32,945 nucleotides of DNA from an uncultured Algibacter sp. (GTDB taxonomy: Bacteria > Bacteroidota > Bacteroidia > Flavobacteriales > Flavobacteriaceae). Numbering within the stretch: the stretch's first letter is position 1; the number at the start of each line of letters is the position of its first letter. The translations under genes were made by a program, and so were the position numbers. The stretch lies in the NCBI RefSeq assembly GCF_905480415.1, contig NZ_CAJQQI010000029.1:1-32945 (forward strand), read 5' to 3'. Below the pieces are notes generated by a model that was not told the DNA's origin, did no database searches, and worked only from the letters and a program-made list of their open reading frames with translations. This document shows, in pieces, positions 16,723 through 24,278 of the stretch.

Positions 16723-17019
16723 ATGGTTGGAGCTGCAGAATTAATTGACAATGATTTTTTACGTCAATTTGAAATTAAAATTGATGATGACTTGGCAAAA
16801 ATTGAATACTCTTTGCAGGAGCGAAAGATTTTTTTAACCAAACTAATTATTCCAGATAGCGTAAAAGATGAAGGTTTTAAAAAGGAGTTTTTATCACTTG
16901 TTTTTGAACAAATAGAATCGCGTAATTTAAGTGTTATGCCGACATGTCCGGAAATAGCAAAGTTTGTAAGAGGTAACAGAAAGTACAAACGAATGCTCCC
17001 TGTCGGGGTTAGAATATAA
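16723..17019 (+). CDS. Small GNAT-like protein (YjdJ/CG type) with degenerate CoA loop
   Basis: The 98-residue protein matches the short acetyltransferase family that includes human NATD1 and bacterial YjdJ: the strand FEIKIDDDLAKIEYSLQERKIFLTKLIIP, the long helix and the end VMPTCPEIAKFVRGNRKYKRML, with Cys75 in the family's conserved P-x-C pattern. The usual acetyl-CoA loop (RGxGxG after the PPE-like turn) is replaced here by VKDEGFKKEF near 48-56, so CoA binding may be weak or lost. The gene has its own promoter and a strong terminator. Confidence 0.75.
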   Translation: MVGAAELIDNDFLRQFEIKIDDDLAKIEYSLQERKIFLTKLIIPDSVKDEGFKKEFLSLVFEQIESRNLSVMPTCPEIAKFVRGNRKYKRMLPVGVRI

Positions 17020-17026
17020 GTTTCTT

Positions 17027-17084
17027 TTAATAGAGAATAAAAAAGCCGAAACTTTGCAGTTTCGGCTTTTTTATTCTCTATTAA
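17027..17084. terminator. Very long bidirectional terminator (27-bp perfect stem)
   Basis: Positions 17027-17053 are perfectly complementary to 17058-17084, with a TTGC tetraloop. The core AAAAAAGCCGAAACT/AGTTTCGGCTTTTTT is a standard terminator with U runs both ways. It separates the convergent acetyltransferase-like and lipocalin-like genes. Confidence 0.95.
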
Positions 17085-17089
17085 TTATT

Positions 17090-17608
17090 TTATTGTTTAT
17101 CGTAAACCAAGGTTAAATCTTTGGCTTCTAAAACCTCTGTAAAATCTTCATTGTAAATTTTAATTCTACCCTCAAAAACTAAATAGATTTGATTGCCTTC
17201 AATCATCGCTTCACTTTCTCCAATCGTCATAACTGAATCCTTAACTGTGTATTCTGTCGCTAAACTGATTACACCTTCAGTATCACAAGCTATATCAAAA
17301 CGAAATATATTAGTAGTCTCGTTTAATAAAGCAATTCCGATATCAGGATTGAACGTTGTATTTAAAGACACAATACCATTATTATCAAAAAACAATGTTT
17401 CGTTACGCGAACATTCAATCTCATTTAAAAGATTCGCACTTACCATACCGTCGTTATTAATATCAAATCCTCCTTCAATATTCCAAGCTGTTAATTTCCA
17501 AACACCTGTAATAGATGAATTATTTGAATCTTGCATATCGTCAGCAGAACAACTAGTAAAACATACTAGAACAAATGCAGCACATAGGTTTAAAAGTAAT
17601 TTATTCAT
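17090..17608 (-). CDS. Lipocalin-like lipoprotein with an EF-hand-like loop
   Basis: The 172-residue protein has a lipoprotein signal with lipobox FTSC (Cys20) and a beta-rich domain starting ITGVWKLTAWNIEG (33-46), typical of the lipocalin-like lipoproteins of flavobacteria. A DINNDGMVSANLL segment (49-61) has the spacing of an EF-hand calcium loop (Asp49, Asn51, Asp53, Ser57). Two cysteines, Cys66 in NEIECSRNE and one in FDIACDTEG, may form a disulfide. The ligand is unknown. It should be anchored to the outer or inner membrane. Confidence 0.75.
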   Translation of the reverse strand: MNKLLLNLCAAFVLVCFTSCSADDMQDSNNSSITGVWKLTAWNIEGGFDINNDGMVSANLLNEIECSRNETLFFDNNGIVSLNTTFNPDIGIALLNETTNIFRFDIACDTEGVISLATEYTVKDSVMTIGESEAMIEGNQIYLVFEGRIKIYNEDFTEVLEAKDLTLVYDKQ

Positions 17609-17723
17609 ATTGGGGCATGATTAATTAATTGTAAAAGTATACGTAGAAGTTACATTTGCACAATAAATAAGCTAAATGACTTAAATTCAAGGTTTATTCG
17701 TCGAAAACTAAAAGAAACTATCT

Positions 17724-19043
17724 TCACAATACCTCTAAAAACTCAAATCGCACCAATCCATCATCTTCAATTTCAGTGAGCTCTACCTGATGCAATGTAT
17801 TAACTAATTCAGGATTCCAAGGCGTCTTTGTTTTTACATAATTTTCAGTAAAACCATGAATATAACCTTCCTTATTTTCGCTTTCAAACAAAACCGTTCT
17901 TGTAGTTCCCATTTGACTTTCATAAAATGCACGACGCTTTTTCACGGACAATCCCCGTAACATTTTACTTCGTTTACTTCTTATATTATTTGGCACTATA
18001 CCATCCATGTCTGCTGCTTCAGTATTGTCTCTTTCAGAATACTTAAACACGTGTAAATATGATATATCTAACTCAGTTAAAAAATTATAAGTTTCTAAAA
18101 AAAGATCTTCCGTTTCTCCTGGGAATCCAACAATCACATCCACACCAATACATGCATGGGGCATCACTTCTCTTATTTTAGCAACTCTATCGATATACAA
18201 TTCCCGCATATAACGACGCTTCATTTTCTTAAGAATAATGTTGCTTCCTGATTGCAAAGGAATATGAAAATGAGGCACAAAAGCTCTAGATTTTGAAACC
18301 AAATCAATCGTTTCATTTTTCAACAGATTCGGCTCTATAGATGAAATTCGTAAACGCTCAATCCCTTCTACTTCATCTAATTCATTCACTAAATCTAAAA
18401 AAGTATGTTCGTGCTTTTTATTGCCAAATTCTCCTTTACCGTAGTCGCCAATATTAACACCCGTCAGTACAATTTCCTTAATGTTTTGTTTTGAAATGGC
18501 TTTGGCATTTTCCAAAACATTATCCATTGTATCGCTACGGGAAATCCCTCTAGCTAAAGGAATGGTGCAGTATGTACATTTATAATCACAACCATCTTGT
18601 ACTTTTAAAAAAGCTCGTGTTCTATCACCTATGGAATAACTCCCTACATAAAAATCAGCTTCTTCTATTTCACAGGAATGTACTTCTCCTAAATCATTTT
18701 TAGACAAGTCGTTTAGATAATCTGTAATTTTGAATTTCTCAGTAGCTCCAAGTACTAGGTCCACACCATTAACATCTGCCAACTCTTGCGGTTTTAACTG
18801 GGCATAACAACCAACTGCAGCAACAAAAGCTTCCGGATTAGCTTTTTGAGCTTGCTTTACAACAGTCTTAAAACGCTTGTCTGCATTTTCGGTAACAGAA
18901 CAGGTATTTATAACATAAATATCAGCTTTTTCAGAAAAATCAACGCGATCAAAACCTTCATTATTAAAATCTCTGGCAATAGTAGAAGTTTCTGAAAAAT
19001 TCAGTTTACAACCTAAAGTATAAAATGCGACTTTTTTATTCAT
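17724..19043 (-). CDS. mtaB: tRNA t6A37 methylthiotransferase MtaB
   Basis: The 439-residue enzyme has an N-terminal methylthiotransferase domain with three cluster cysteines (Cys12 in TLGCKLN, Cys48 in NTCSV, Cys79 in AVGCYAQ), a radical SAM domain with CxxxCxxC at Cys152, Cys156 and Cys159 (GCDYKCTYC), and a short C-terminal TRAM-like RNA-binding region. The TLGCKLN start is typical of MtaB rather than MiaB or RimO. It converts t6A at tRNA position 37 to the 2-methylthio form, using two iron-sulfur clusters and SAM. The start ATG is 86 bases from the divergent binding-protein gene; TAAATTTG (19114-19107, minus) is a possible -7 element. Confidence 0.94.
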   Translation of the reverse strand: MNKKVAFYTLGCKLNFSETSTIARDFNNEGFDRVDFSEKADIYVINTCSVTENADKRFKTVVKQAQKANPEAFVAAVGCYAQLKPQELADVNGVDLVLGATEKFKITDYLNDLSKNDLGEVHSCEIEEADFYVGSYSIGDRTRAFLKVQDGCDYKCTYCTIPLARGISRSDTMDNVLENAKAISKQNIKEIVLTGVNIGDYGKGEFGNKKHEHTFLDLVNELDEVEGIERLRISSIEPNLLKNETIDLVSKSRAFVPHFHIPLQSGSNIILKKMKRRYMRELYIDRVAKIREVMPHACIGVDVIVGFPGETEDLFLETYNFLTELDISYLHVFKYSERDNTEAADMDGIVPNNIRSKRSKMLRGLSVKKRRAFYESQMGTTRTVLFESENKEGYIHGFTENYVKTKTPWNPELVNTLHQVELTEIEDDGLVRFEFLEVL

Positions 19044-19129
19044 TGTATTTTCTTTTCCGTGAAGACGGAAATCTCATTATCTTTACCTCCTTTGATTAAA
19101 AGATTGCAAATTTACAACTAATTAGTCAC

Positions 19130-20749
19130 ATGATAAAACCAATTTTAAGACAAATAATTAGCTATTTATCAATTAGTTGTATACTTATTTTATTGTTTTC
19201 TTGTGTTAATAAATCAAACACTAACAAAGATCATCTCGTGTTTCGTTATAACGAACATGCCAACATAAACACTTTAGATCCAGCCTTTTCAAGAACACTC
19301 CAAGACACCTGGGTTTGCAATCAGCTATTTAATGGCCTAGTACAACTAGATAGTGATTTGAATATTCTTCCATCCATTGCAAAAGATTGGATCATTTCTG
19401 AAGACGGACTCATATATACTTTCAATTTACGAAACGATATTTACTTTCATAAACATAAACTATTTGGTAAAGACTCCACCAGAACCGTTGTTGCGAGAGA
19501 CTTTACCTATAGTTTAAATCGTTTAAAAGACGAAAAAATTGCGGCTCCTGGAAGTTGGGTTTTAAATAAGGTTGATAGTTTTAAAGCTGTTAATGACACT
19601 GTTTTTGAGATTAGCTTAAAACAACCTTTTCCTGCATTTATAGGTTTACTAAGCATGAAGTATTGCTCTGTAATCCCCAGAGAGGTTGCAGAATTTTATG
19701 GAACTGATTTTAGATCGCACCCAATAGGTACAGGCCCATTTAAACTTAAGCGTTGGGAAGAAAATATTAAACTCGTTTTCAGAAAAAACAATCATTACTT
19801 TGAAAAAGATGAAACAGGTAAACCGCTGCCGTATCTAGAAGCTGTGGCCATTACATTTTTACCAGATAAACAAAGTGAATTTTTACAATTTACTCAAGGA
19901 AATATTGATTTTTTAAACAGTTTGGATGCTTCATATAAAGATGAGTTGTTAACTGCGGATGGAAAACTTAGAGGTAAATACGCCGAAACAGTTGACATGA
20001 TAAGAGGTCACTATTTAAACACTGAATATTTAGGTTTTTACTTAGGTTCTCAAACACCGGAAATTCAATCAGAATTAATACGAAAAGCTATAAATTTCGG
20101 TTTTGACAGGAAGAAGATGATGATCTATTTAAGAAATGGTATTGGAAATCCTGCCAATGGTGGCTTTATTCCAAAAGGACTTCCTGGACATAATCCATCA
20201 ATTGGTTTTACCTATAAACCAGAGAAAGCAAAACAATTGGTTGAACAATTTAAAAATGAAAGCGGTAGCACAAATCCTGAAATCACTTTAGTTACATCAA
20301 GTAATTATTTAAGTTTTTGTGAATTTATACAACGTGAACTTGAAAAAACTGGACTAACAATTAATGTTGATGTGATGCCAGAAGCAACTTTAAGATCAGC
20401 CAGATCAAACGGAAAAGTTGATATGTTTAGAAGTTCTTGGATTGCTGATTATTTGGATGCTGAAAACTATCTGTCTATTTTTTATAGCAAAAATTTTGCT
20501 CCCGATGGGTCTAATTACTTTCACTACAAAAGCACCCAATTTGACAGCTTATACAACAAAGCTTTTACAGTAACAGATATTGAAAAACGAAAGCATTTAT
20601 ACACGACTATGGATTCTTTAGTGATGCAAAAAACGATTATGGTTCCTTTATATTATGATGAAGTGATACGGTTTACTCGAAAAAATGTAAAAGGATTGGG
20701 AACTAACCCAATTAATTTATTGGATTTGAGGTATGTGCAGAAAGATTAG
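19130..20749 (+). CDS. Oligopeptide-type ABC transporter substrate-binding lipoprotein (SBP family 5)
   Basis: The 539-residue protein has a lipoprotein signal with lipobox LFSC (Cys25) and a full SBP_bac_5 domain: NINTLDPAFSRTLQDTWVCNQLFNGL, IAKDWIISEDGLIYTFNLR, DFTYSLNRL, SHPIGTGPFKLKRWEENIKL and RKAINFGFDRKKMM. These proteins bind peptides or nickel-type ligands in the periplasm for Dpp/Opp importers. No permease or ATPase gene is nearby, so it is an orphan at this locus and its transporter, if any, lies elsewhere. It is divergent from mtaB and convergent with the GlmU-family gene. Confidence 0.9.
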   Translation: MIKPILRQIISYLSISCILILLFSCVNKSNTNKDHLVFRYNEHANINTLDPAFSRTLQDTWVCNQLFNGLVQLDSDLNILPSIAKDWIISEDGLIYTFNLRNDIYFHKHKLFGKDSTRTVVARDFTYSLNRLKDEKIAAPGSWVLNKVDSFKAVNDTVFEISLKQPFPAFIGLLSMKYCSVIPREVAEFYGTDFRSHPIGTGPFKLKRWEENIKLVFRKNNHYFEKDETGKPLPYLEAVAITFLPDKQSEFLQFTQGNIDFLNSLDASYKDELLTADGKLRGKYAETVDMIRGHYLNTEYLGFYLGSQTPEIQSELIRKAINFGFDRKKMMIYLRNGIGNPANGGFIPKGLPGHNPSIGFTYKPEKAKQLVEQFKNESGSTNPEITLVTSSNYLSFCEFIQRELEKTGLTINVDVMPEATLRSARSNGKVDMFRSSWIADYLDAENYLSIFYSKNFAPDGSNYFHYKSTQFDSLYNKAFTVTDIEKRKHLYTTMDSLVMQKTIMVPLYYDEVIRFTRKNVKGLGTNPINLLDLRYVQKD

Positions 20750-20904
20750 TTTTCTAGTATTTTTTTTATCATTTGGCTGTATTCAGTAGATAAATCGTAA
20801 AATCGTTTTCCAATAAAGTGGATTAATAAAATTCCTAAAATACACTTTCTTATTTTTAGCAAACAATATCCAGTTTTAGCAAACTAGAAAGTTATATGCT
20901 CTCG
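20750..20904. other. AT-rich spacer after the binding-protein gene
   Basis: This part of the gap between 20749 and 21084 shows no promoter match, no strong hairpin and no credible reading frame. A short repeat of TTTTAGCAAAC occurs at about 20855-20865 and 20873-20883. Confidence 0.4.
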
Positions 20905-21083
20905 ACCAGAAGATCGCGAACGAGTGCGCTAGGGATCGAAGTGGCATCCTTTTGCGAAATTTTGAAACGTTATGCACTAATTAAAATTAGGAATTTAATA
21001 AAAATAAGATCCCGAAATAAATTCGGGACTGCTTCGCAGGAAGATATAGCGAAAAACGCGCCCCTTAAGGTAACGCCCATATG
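20905..21083 (+). ncRNA. Structured-RNA-like intergenic element (possibly the Flavo-1 type)
   Basis: This is the 3' part of a 334-base gap. It is richer in GC than its surroundings and folds well on paper: 20946-20958 (ATCCTTTTGCGAA) pairs with 21033-21045 at 12 of 13 positions with two wobbles, and encloses a perfect 7-bp hairpin (TCCCGAA/TTCGGGA, 21010-21028). It is flanked by CTAGGGATCGAAGTGGCATCC on the left and GATATAGCGAAAAACGCGCC then TAACGCCC on the right. From memory, this set of blocks recurs between genes in flavobacteria and may correspond to the Rfam motif Flavo-1. The family name is an inference; the pairing is read from the sequence. Confidence 0.5.
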
Positions 21084-22259
21084 CTATTCTCTTCGATACT
21101 TTTTTGTTTCTTCAAAAACATGCTCGAGGATAACCTTGTCTTGGTCTGAAAATTCGATTTTACGTCTTGCCATAACAACGTCCGCAACTTCAAATGCTTT
21201 TTTGGTTAAATAGGTCGTAAAACCACTATTACCACCCCAACTAAAGCTAGGTACAAAATTACGCGGGAAACCGCTACCAAAAATATTAGCGCTTACCCCA
21301 ATAACAGTGCCGGTGTTAAACATGGTGTTAATACTACATTTGCTGTGGTCGCCCATCATGAGTCCGCAAAACTGCAAGCCTGTTTTAGCAAAACCTTCGG
21401 TTTGGTAATCCCACAAGCGTACTTCGGCGTAATTGTTTTTTAAGTTGGAATTGTTGGTGTCTGCACCTAAATTACACCATTCGCCTACAACTGAATTACC
21501 TAAAAACCCATCATGGCCTTTATTCGAATTATCAAAAATAACAGAATTATTAATTTCCCCTCCTACTTTACTTGATAATCCTAAAGTTGTTGGTCCGTAA
21601 ATTTTAGCTCCTAATTTTACAACTGCGTTTTCACACAATGCTAATGGTCCGCGGATTATAGCCCCTTCCATTATTTCAGCATTTTTACCGATATAAATTG
21701 GACCTTTACTAGCATTAAGTGTTGTGAATTCTAATTTCGCACCTTCTTCAATGAAAATATTTTGTGGTGCTATAATGTTGTTACTTGCAGGAATAGATTG
21801 CGATGTTTTTTCTTTTGTAATTAACGTAAAATCTTCTTGAATGGCTTCTCCGTTTTTAGAAAAAATATCCCAAGTGTTTTCTATTTTGATAATATCTTCA
21901 GCAAACTCAATAGCCTCATAGTCCTGAAAATCAATGTCGTCTTGTGCTTCTTTAGTAAAAAACGCTATAACATCTTCATCTTTAAAAATGGCTTGATTCG
22001 CTTTTAAGTCTCTAATCATTTCTACCAACTCTAAATTTGGAAGATAAGATGCATTAACCATAACGTTTTCATCCATTTCAACCATAGGGTACTTATCTGA
22101 TAAATAATCCTCAGTAACCGTGGTGGTGGTTGTTTTTAAATAGAATTCCCACTTTTCTCTAATGGTTAAAATACCAACACGAATATCGGCTACTGGTCTT
22201 GTAAATGTAAAAGGCAATAAATTATTACGCGATGGACCATCAAAAAGGATATAATTCAT
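21084..22259 (-). CDS. GlmU-family nucleotidyltransferase/acyltransferase (Bacteroidota form)
   Basis: The 391-residue protein has an unusual N-terminal domain starting MNYILFDGPSRNNLLPFTFTRP, which lacks the standard pyrophosphorylase loop (LxxGxGTRM) of GlmU. From about residue 165 it has a left-handed beta-helix of hexapeptide repeats (IYIGKNAEIMEGAIIRGPLAL, VKLGAKIYGPTTLG, EINNSVIF, GEWCNLGADTNNSN). This is the alternative GlmU-like family known in Bacteroidota, thought to supply UDP-GlcNAc synthesis (uridylyl transfer and acetylation of glucosamine-1-phosphate). Canonical GlmU activity is not proven from sequence. It is downstream of type B L31 on the same strand, separated by a terminator. 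Confidence 0.85.
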   Translation of the reverse strand: MNYILFDGPSRNNLLPFTFTRPVADIRVGILTIREKWEFYLKTTTTTVTEDYLSDKYPMVEMDENVMVNASYLPNLELVEMIRDLKANQAIFKDEDVIAFFTKEAQDDIDFQDYEAIEFAEDIIKIENTWDIFSKNGEAIQEDFTLITKEKTSQSIPASNNIIAPQNIFIEEGAKLEFTTLNASKGPIYIGKNAEIMEGAIIRGPLALCENAVVKLGAKIYGPTTLGLSSKVGGEINNSVIFDNSNKGHDGFLGNSVVGEWCNLGADTNNSNLKNNYAEVRLWDYQTEGFAKTGLQFCGLMMGDHSKCSINTMFNTGTVIGVSANIFGSGFPRNFVPSFSWGGNSGFTTYLTKKAFEVADVVMARRKIEFSDQDKVILEHVFEETKKYRRE

Positions 22260-22343
22260 AAAACAAAAAAATTAAAAGTTGAAAGTTAAAAGTTTACCCT
22301 CTTATCTCAGAACTAATGATTGAAAATAGATTCATGTAAAAAT

Positions 22344-22376
22344 AAAAAAGCCTTTCTACAGTAGAAAGGCTTTTTA
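22344..22376 (-). terminator. Intrinsic terminator of rpmE2
   Basis: A 13-bp hairpin pairs 22345-22357 with 22363-22375 (AAAAAGCCTTTCT/AGAAAGGCTTTTT), with a T run on the minus strand after it. It lies about 22 bases after the L31 stop and before the GlmU-family gene. Confidence 0.88.
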
Positions 22377-22397
22377 TAAATATCTTTTAGTCTAAAC

Positions 22398-22649
22398 TTA
22401 TTTTTTAAATTTAGCGTATTTAGTTTTGAACTTATCAATACGACCAGCTGTATCTACTAATTTAGATTTACCAGTGTAGTATGGATGAGATGTTCTAGAA
22501 ATCTCCATTTTTACTAATGGGTATTCAACGCCATCAACTTCAAGAGTTTCGTTAGTATCTGCAGTAGACTTTGTTAAAAATACATCTTCGTTAGACATAT
22601 CTTTAAACGCTACTAATCTATAATTTTCTGGGTGTATACCTTTTCTCAT
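22398..22649 (-). CDS. rpmE2: 50S ribosomal protein L31 type B
   Basis: This 83-residue protein begins [20 protein letters not shown] and contains [25 protein letters not shown], the hallmark of type B L31. It lacks the CxxC zinc motif of type A L31, so it is the zinc-independent form. It has its own strong promoter match and terminator. It belongs to the large ribosomal subunit, at the intersubunit bridge. Confidence 0.97.
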   Translation of the reverse strand: MRKGIHPENYRLVAFKDMSNEDVFLTKSTADTNETLEVDGVEYPLVKMEISRTSHPYYTGKSKLVDTAGRIDKFKTKYAKFKK

Positions 22650-22686
22650 CGCTAAATGCTTTTTAATCTTTACAATTTTAGAAATG

Positions 22687-22716
22687 CAAATTTAAGTGTT
22701 TTTTATAAATTAACAA
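22687..22716 (-). promoter_or_regulatory. Promoter of rpmE2 (TTG-N19-TAAATTTG)
   Basis: On the minus strand TTG at 22716-22714 is followed after 19 bases by TAAATTTG at 22694-22687, matching both Bacteroidota promoter boxes. The transcript would start near 22680, about 30 bases before the ATG. Confidence 0.75.
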
Positions 22717-22743
22717 TAAAATTTTATTCTTTTTTATTTAATG

Positions 22744-22751
22744 TATTTTTG
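22744..22751 (+). promoter_or_regulatory. -7 element for the DUF4199 gene
   Basis: TATTTTTG matches TAnnTTTG, 21 bases before the ATG at 22773. No TTG is found at the right distance upstream. The position supports 22773 as the start, since the longer in-frame start at 22656 would lie upstream of this element. Confidence 0.4.
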
Positions 22752-22772
22752 CTTGAAATTTATAATCAAATA

Positions 22773-23177
22773 ATGGAAACAAAAGAACAAATTTTAAAAC
22801 CCATAGCATATACGTTTGGGTTGTTTTTAGGCTTAGTTATTATTTTATCTTTAATTATTGAACCCTTTATAGCTCAGAAAATTATATTTAGCATTCTAAG
22901 TTTTTCTGCTACATTATTGGTCTTTATAACGGGAATTAAAAAATTCAAAACTAAAAACGCAAATAAAATATCCTTAGTAGACACCATTAAAATAGGACTA
23001 GCAATCGCAGTAATAGGCGCTTTAATAGCTGCCCTATATACCTATGTAAATTTAAACTACATAACCGAACAAACAACATCGAATAACTACAACTACGCTA
23101 TGCTAATAATTAGAACACTTTCTGTTGGCCTCATTATTTCTTTAGTAACTGGTTTAATCGTTAAAAACGAACGCTAA
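22773..23177 (+). CDS. DUF4199-family integral membrane protein
   Basis: The chosen start METKEQILKPIAYTFG gives 134 residues with four membrane helices (about 13-33, 37-55, 71-92 and 109-128), the size and layout of DUF4199 proteins. A longer frame from 22656 adds 39 residues from the intergenic region and overlaps the L31 promoter, so it is rejected. Function is unknown. In Bacteroidota this family, as I recall, often sits just before a family 2 glycosyltransferase, as here, which suggests an accessory role in lipid-linked sugar transfer. Confidence 0.8.
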   Translation: METKEQILKPIAYTFGLFLGLVIILSLIIEPFIAQKIIFSILSFSATLLVFITGIKKFKTKNANKISLVDTIKIGLAIAVIGALIAALYTYVNLNYITEQTTSNNYNYAMLIIRTLSVGLIISLVTGLIVKNER

Positions 23178-23228
23178 CACTTCAATTAATTTCAGTATTT
23201 TTGAGTATTATTTTTGAAACTATTCTAA

Positions 23229-24179
23229 ATGCATATATCTGTAGTCATACCACTTCTCAACGAAGAAGACTCTTTAACAGAATTACATGATTGGATTGCA
23301 GAAGTTATGCAGTCCAACCATTTCACATACGAAATTCTTTTTATTGACGATGGTAGTACAGATGGTTCATGGGACATCATATCACAATTATCCACAAAAA
23401 ACAACCACGTAAAAGGTATTTGTTTTTTAAAGAATTTTGGTAAATCCCAGGCACTTCATGCAGGATTTGAAATCGCTAAAGGCGATGTTGTAATTACTAT
23501 GGATGCCGATTTACAGGACAACCCTGATGAAATTCCAGAACTTTATAATATGATTGTGAAAGACGGATTTGATTTAGTTTCAGGTTGGAAGAAGAAACGT
23601 TACGATTCAGTTATTTCTAAAAACTTACCATCTAAATTATTTAATTGGGCAGCAAGAAAGACTTCAGGAGTTAAACTTCATGATTTTAACTGCGGCCTTA
23701 AATCCTACAAATTAGATGTTGTAAAAAACATTGATGTTAATGGCGAAATGCATCGTTATATCCCTGTGCTTTCAAAAAATGCTGGTTTTACAAAAATTGG
23801 CGAAAAAATAGTTCAACATCAAGCCAGAAAATATGGTGAAACAAAATTTGGTATGAATCGATTTATACATGGATTTTTAGATTTAATAACCATTTGGTTT
23901 TTATCTCACTTTGGTAAACGCCCAATGCACTTATTTGGAGCTTTAGGTTTTATAGTATTCGCCATCGGATTTGCTTTTGCTACGTACTTGGGAATTGATA
24001 AACTGTTTTTAAATCCAGCTGGTAGACTTATTACTCAACGCCCACAGTTCTATATTGCACTTTCTACAATGATTATAGGAACACAGTTTTTTGTTGCTGG
24101 ATTTTTAGGCGAACTCATTTTACGCAATAAAACAGACAAAAAAAGGTATTCAATTAAAGATGAATTAAATTTAAGTTAG
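23229..24179 (+). CDS. Family 2 glycosyltransferase, polyisoprenyl-phosphate type (DPM1/GtrB/ArnC-like)
   Basis: The 316-residue protein has a GT-A domain (about 1-220) beginning ISVVIPLLNEEDSL, with Asp40-Asp41 in FIDDGSTDGSW and the metal-binding DAD at 92-94 (TMDADLQDNPDEIPEL), then two C-terminal membrane helices (about 230-252 and 270-292). This is the layout of enzymes that move a sugar from a nucleotide donor to a polyprenyl phosphate on the inner face of the cytoplasmic membrane. The sugar is not identifiable. Two TATTTTTG boxes (23196-23203, 23209-23216) upstream could allow its own transcription. A phosphohexomutase gene follows, which could supply the sugar phosphate. Confidence 0.88.
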   Translation: MHISVVIPLLNEEDSLTELHDWIAEVMQSNHFTYEILFIDDGSTDGSWDIISQLSTKNNHVKGICFLKNFGKSQALHAGFEIAKGDVVITMDADLQDNPDEIPELYNMIVKDGFDLVSGWKKKRYDSVISKNLPSKLFNWAARKTSGVKLHDFNCGLKSYKLDVVKNIDVNGEMHRYIPVLSKNAGFTKIGEKIVQHQARKYGETKFGMNRFIHGFLDLITIWFLSHFGKRPMHLFGALGFIVFAIGFAFATYLGIDKLFLNPAGRLITQRPQFYIALSTMIIGTQFFVAGFLGELILRNKTDKKRYSIKDELNLS

Positions 24180-24202
24180 AATATATCAAAAATGATTTCA
24201 TT

Positions 24203-24230
24203 TGTTTCAAAATGGTGACTTTTTGAAACA
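24203..24230. repeat. Perfect 10-bp inverted repeat overlapping a promoter
   Basis: TGTTTCAAAA (24203-24212) and TTTTGAAACA (24221-24230) are perfectly complementary around an 8-base loop. The repeat follows the glycosyltransferase stop. No proper U run follows on either strand, so a terminator is unlikely to be strong. Its right arm contains the TTG of the predicted downstream promoter. Confidence 0.6.
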
Positions 24231-24256
24231 TATTCTTTCACAATTGATTACTTTTG
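24223..24256 (+). promoter_or_regulatory. Predicted promoter of the phosphohexomutase gene
   Basis: TTG at 24223-24225 and TACTTTTG at 24249-24256 are 23 bases apart, at the long end of the Bacteroidota range. The start would be about 20 bases before the ATG at 24279. Confidence 0.5.
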
Positions 24257-24278
24257 CTATCTATATCTTATAAAACTT

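Noticed and set aside
17652-17665. TACATTTG on the plus strand as a promoter
   Set aside because: It matches the -7 box but points away from the lipocalin-like gene into the end of mtaB, and no plus-strand gene follows.
20896-21213. Plus-strand frame of 105 codons across the intergenic element
   Set aside because: Its first half is the structured element and its second half is antisense to the GlmU-family gene. No protein features are present.
22656-22772. Longer start for the DUF4199 protein
   Set aside because: The extra 39 codons overlap the rpmE2 promoter and lie upstream of the likely -7 box; the shorter start begins a normal family N-terminus.
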